DNA of 7,702 nt from Pseudomonadota bacterium (GTDB lineage: Bacteria; Bdellovibrionota; Bacteriovoracia; Bacteriovoracales; Bacteriovoracaceae). This document shows, piece after piece, positions 6,516 to 7,702 of the stretch. Position 1 is the first letter of the stretch; each line of letters opens with the position of its first letter. The notes beneath the pieces were generated by a model that was given only the letters and a program-made list of their open reading frames with translations, ran no database searches and was not told where the DNA came from. The DNA lies in contig JAEYUK010000173.1 in assembly GCA_023432655.1 (NCBI GenBank), forward strand, positions 1 to 7,702, read 5' to 3'. A program made the translations under genes and the position numbers.

Positions 6516-7547
6516 TTAAACCTGGCCTTCTCTGGATAGCTTCACAGAGATGTAATTGATAAGGGTGGTGTTCATTTTATTATGATATTCCTTAAAAAAA
6601 TCGAGCTCATGAAGACAGGGACCGCTGGGACGAAAAAAATCATCCAAAGCTTCAGCTGACCTGGCCCCATAGTATAAACTTTGAACTTTATTAAATTCAT
6701 CATAGCTAGGGAAAGGGTCATGAGAATCGAGATCGTATTTCTTAAGGAGAGACATAAGGTGCTTCAGCTGAGTGAGGTTGCTTTCCACCCAACTGACATC
6801 TTTTGTATCAGGTCTTTGAAAAAATAATTTATTCAAAAGTGGATCATTTTCAAGAACTGGAATGATATCTTCATGATCTAATATATCTATGCCATTGTAT
6901 TCTTTTAGAAATCTTCGATCGTTTAAAATAGTTTCCAAACCACTTCGCGTAACCTGAATGACTGACATCCCTACCATGTAGGACTGAAGCTTTTTAAACT
7001 TCTCCCACAAGTCTTGTTTACTTAATTTTCCGTGGGCATATAAAAGAAGAATGTATTCAAAAGGTAGGCCCAGGATTTCATTTTTTTGGAAAATGAGATC
7101 ATCTTCTTGAAAGATACCTGCATCAGCTTTGAAGGCGTGATAAAGATCAAGATTTAATCCTAGTCTCCGGTTATCCCAAATCCAGAAACGTTCATTGGTT
7201 TTTTTGAGGATCACTTTAATAACGTCATCGCCTAAATTAAAAACGTGATCAGCTTGAGCTAGAAAATAAAGAAAAAAAGGGATCATATCCTCATGAGAAG
7301 CGTAGATCTTAATCGGCTTACCATTTTCGGTCTGAAAGAGTTTCAATAACCCCTGATGATTTTCTCTTGCAAGTTTTAAAAATTCATTAAAATCACTGGC
7401 AATTAAAAGGGGAGGATTGTCGGAAAAAATAACTTCTTTCCAGCTTTTACCAATATAGATTCGATTGCTAGTCGAATAACTATCAATCAAACCATCGACC
7501 CGAGAAACGCAAAGATAATTCTTATCTTTAATATTAATAGTTAACAT
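6516..7547 (-). CDS. Unrecognised 343-aa protein, upstream member of the radical SAM operon
   Basis: I do not recognise this family. From the ATG at 7547 it has 343 residues. It begins MLTINIKDKNYLCVSRVDGL, likely short beta-strands, then becomes mainly charged and helical with many aromatics. Only two Cys are seen (13 and 311). There is no signal peptide, no convincing membrane span (IPFFLYFLA at 89-97 is too short) and no catalytic motif I can name. The frame also has an ATG at 7634, but that would add 29 Ser/Thr/Gln-rich residues overlapping the upstream ORF, and neither start has a good Shine-Dalgarno. I prefer 7547 because the upstream ORF ends 14 nt inside this gene, the pattern expected of coupled translation, as elsewhere in the operon. 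It may be a partner, carrier or substrate of the radical SAM enzymes; this is inferred from position only. Confidence 0.8.
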   Translation of the reverse strand: MLTINIKDKNYLCVSRVDGLIDSYSTSNRIYIGKSWKEVIFSDNPPLLIASDFNEFLKLARENHQGLLKLFQTENGKPIKIYASHEDMIPFFLYFLAQADHVFNLGDDVIKVILKKTNERFWIWDNRRLGLNLDLYHAFKADAGIFQEDDLIFQKNEILGLPFEYILLLYAHGKLSKQDLWEKFKKLQSYMVGMSVIQVTRSGLETILNDRRFLKEYNGIDILDHEDIIPVLENDPLLNKLFFQRPDTKDVSWVESNLTQLKHLMSLLKKYDLDSHDPFPSYDEFNKVQSLYYGARSAEALDDFFRPSGPCLHELDFFKEYHNKMNTTLINYISVKLSREGQV

Positions 7548-7702
7548 TGAATGGTTGTAACCATTCGCTATTTGTGATTGTGAATGAGTGGCTTCGACAG
7601 TTGAAGTCACCGTCTTCCTCTGGAGCCGTGACATGGAGGTGGGAAATTTCCATGGCAGTATGTATAGGCCAGATCGACTCTTTGAGCGAAATCATTTTGC
7701 AT
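7534..7702 (-). CDS. Small or 5'-truncated ORF at the head of the visible operon
   Basis: A minus-strand frame is open from the window edge to a TAA at 7536-7534. The first ATG seen, at 7695, would give 53 aa, but the frame is also open above it, so this may be the tail of a longer protein. Composition is protein-like: it starts MISLKESIWPIHTAMEIS, has an acidic PEEDGD at 25-30, one Cys (33), two Trp (9, 45), and ends WLQPFNVNY. The end overlaps the next gene's ATG (7547) by 14 nt, as expected in a tightly coupled operon. If complete, its size and place beside radical SAM genes would suit a modified-peptide precursor. If truncated, it is the C-terminus of an unknown protein. Too little is visible to decide. 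No operon promoter can be located in the window. Confidence 0.5.
   Translation of the reverse strand, partial: CKMISLKESIWPIHTAMEISHLHVTAPEEDGDFNCRSHSFTITNSEWLQPFNVNY
7549..7566 (-). promoter_or_regulatory. 18-bp inverted repeat just before the 7547 start codon
   Basis: GAATGGTT-GT-AACCATTC is a perfect inverted repeat with 8-bp arms, ending one nt before the ATG at 7547. In the minus-strand transcript it could form a hairpin (about 7 bp with a 4-nt loop) covering the ribosome-landing region. Ribosomes finishing the upstream ORF would open it, which fits coupled translation. It could instead be a protein-binding operator. Confidence 0.4.

Noticed and set aside
7548..7634. Longer start (ATG 7634) for the 343-aa protein
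   Set aside because: It adds 29 low-complexity polar residues, has no Shine-Dalgarno and overlaps the upstream ORF almost entirely.
7642..7651. GGAAATTTCC, a perfect 10-bp palindrome
   Set aside because: It is short, its flanks do not extend the symmetry, and it falls inside a likely coding frame; chance is a sufficient explanation.
7635..7702. Plus-strand GGAGGT (7635-7640) followed by ATG at 7652, open to the window edge (MAVCIGQIDSLSEIILH)
   Set aside because: It looked like the start of a divergent gene, but the spacing (11 nt) is long, only 17 codons are visible, and the minus-strand frame covering the same bases fits the operon better through its 14-nt overlap with the next gene.
7607..7702. 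Another minus-strand frame ending CHGNFPPPCHGSRGRR, a tempting Cys/His/Pro peptide
   Set aside because: It competes with the frame ending at 7534, which has more protein-like composition and couples to the next start. This one ends 59 nt short of it and is Arg/Pro-rich, as a shadow frame often is. It is worth revisiting if upstream sequence shows a ribosome binding site for it.

Overview
The window is low-GC, gene-dense bacterial DNA with no stretch over 300 bases lacking a gene. A multihaem c-type cytochrome points to a respiring Gram-negative bacterium. A Bdellovibrionota/Bacteriovorax-type host is my impression only; no rRNA or phylogenetic marker is present to test it.

Layout. (1) Bases 1-1496, plus strand: the 3' part of a multihaem cytochrome c gene with four CXXCH sites, each followed by a Met-Pro ligand motif. 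The gene begins upstream of the window. A perfect 13-bp hairpin follows it. (2) Bases 1568-2518, plus strand: a small radical SAM-like protein with a spread-out cysteine motif (CX6CX3C), a GGE motif and a C-terminal four-Cys motif. (3) Bases 2499-7702, minus strand: a tightly packed operon running right to left. It holds a small or truncated ORF at the right edge, two unrecognised proteins (343 and 245 aa), then three tandem paralogous radical SAM proteins (365, about 369 and 360 aa). Gaps are 1-3 nt or the genes overlap, so co-translation is likely. The last radical SAM gene and the plus-strand one overlap tail to tail by 20 nt, and each seems to have its terminator inside the other.

The centre of interest is the set of four radical SAM proteins around two orphan proteins. 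The three operon paralogues share CX3CX2C near residue 36, a (G/A)PT(D/E) motif where GGEP is normally expected, an EFNPS-like block, a Y-x-x-P-F-(I/L)-Y-E block and a C-terminal CX2CX5CX16C. The last pattern looks like a reduced SPASM/Twitch module that would hold one auxiliary Fe-S cluster. This resembles a multi-enzyme peptide- or protein-maturation locus. The substrate is not proven; candidates are the small ORF at the right edge, the two orphan proteins, or something outside the window.
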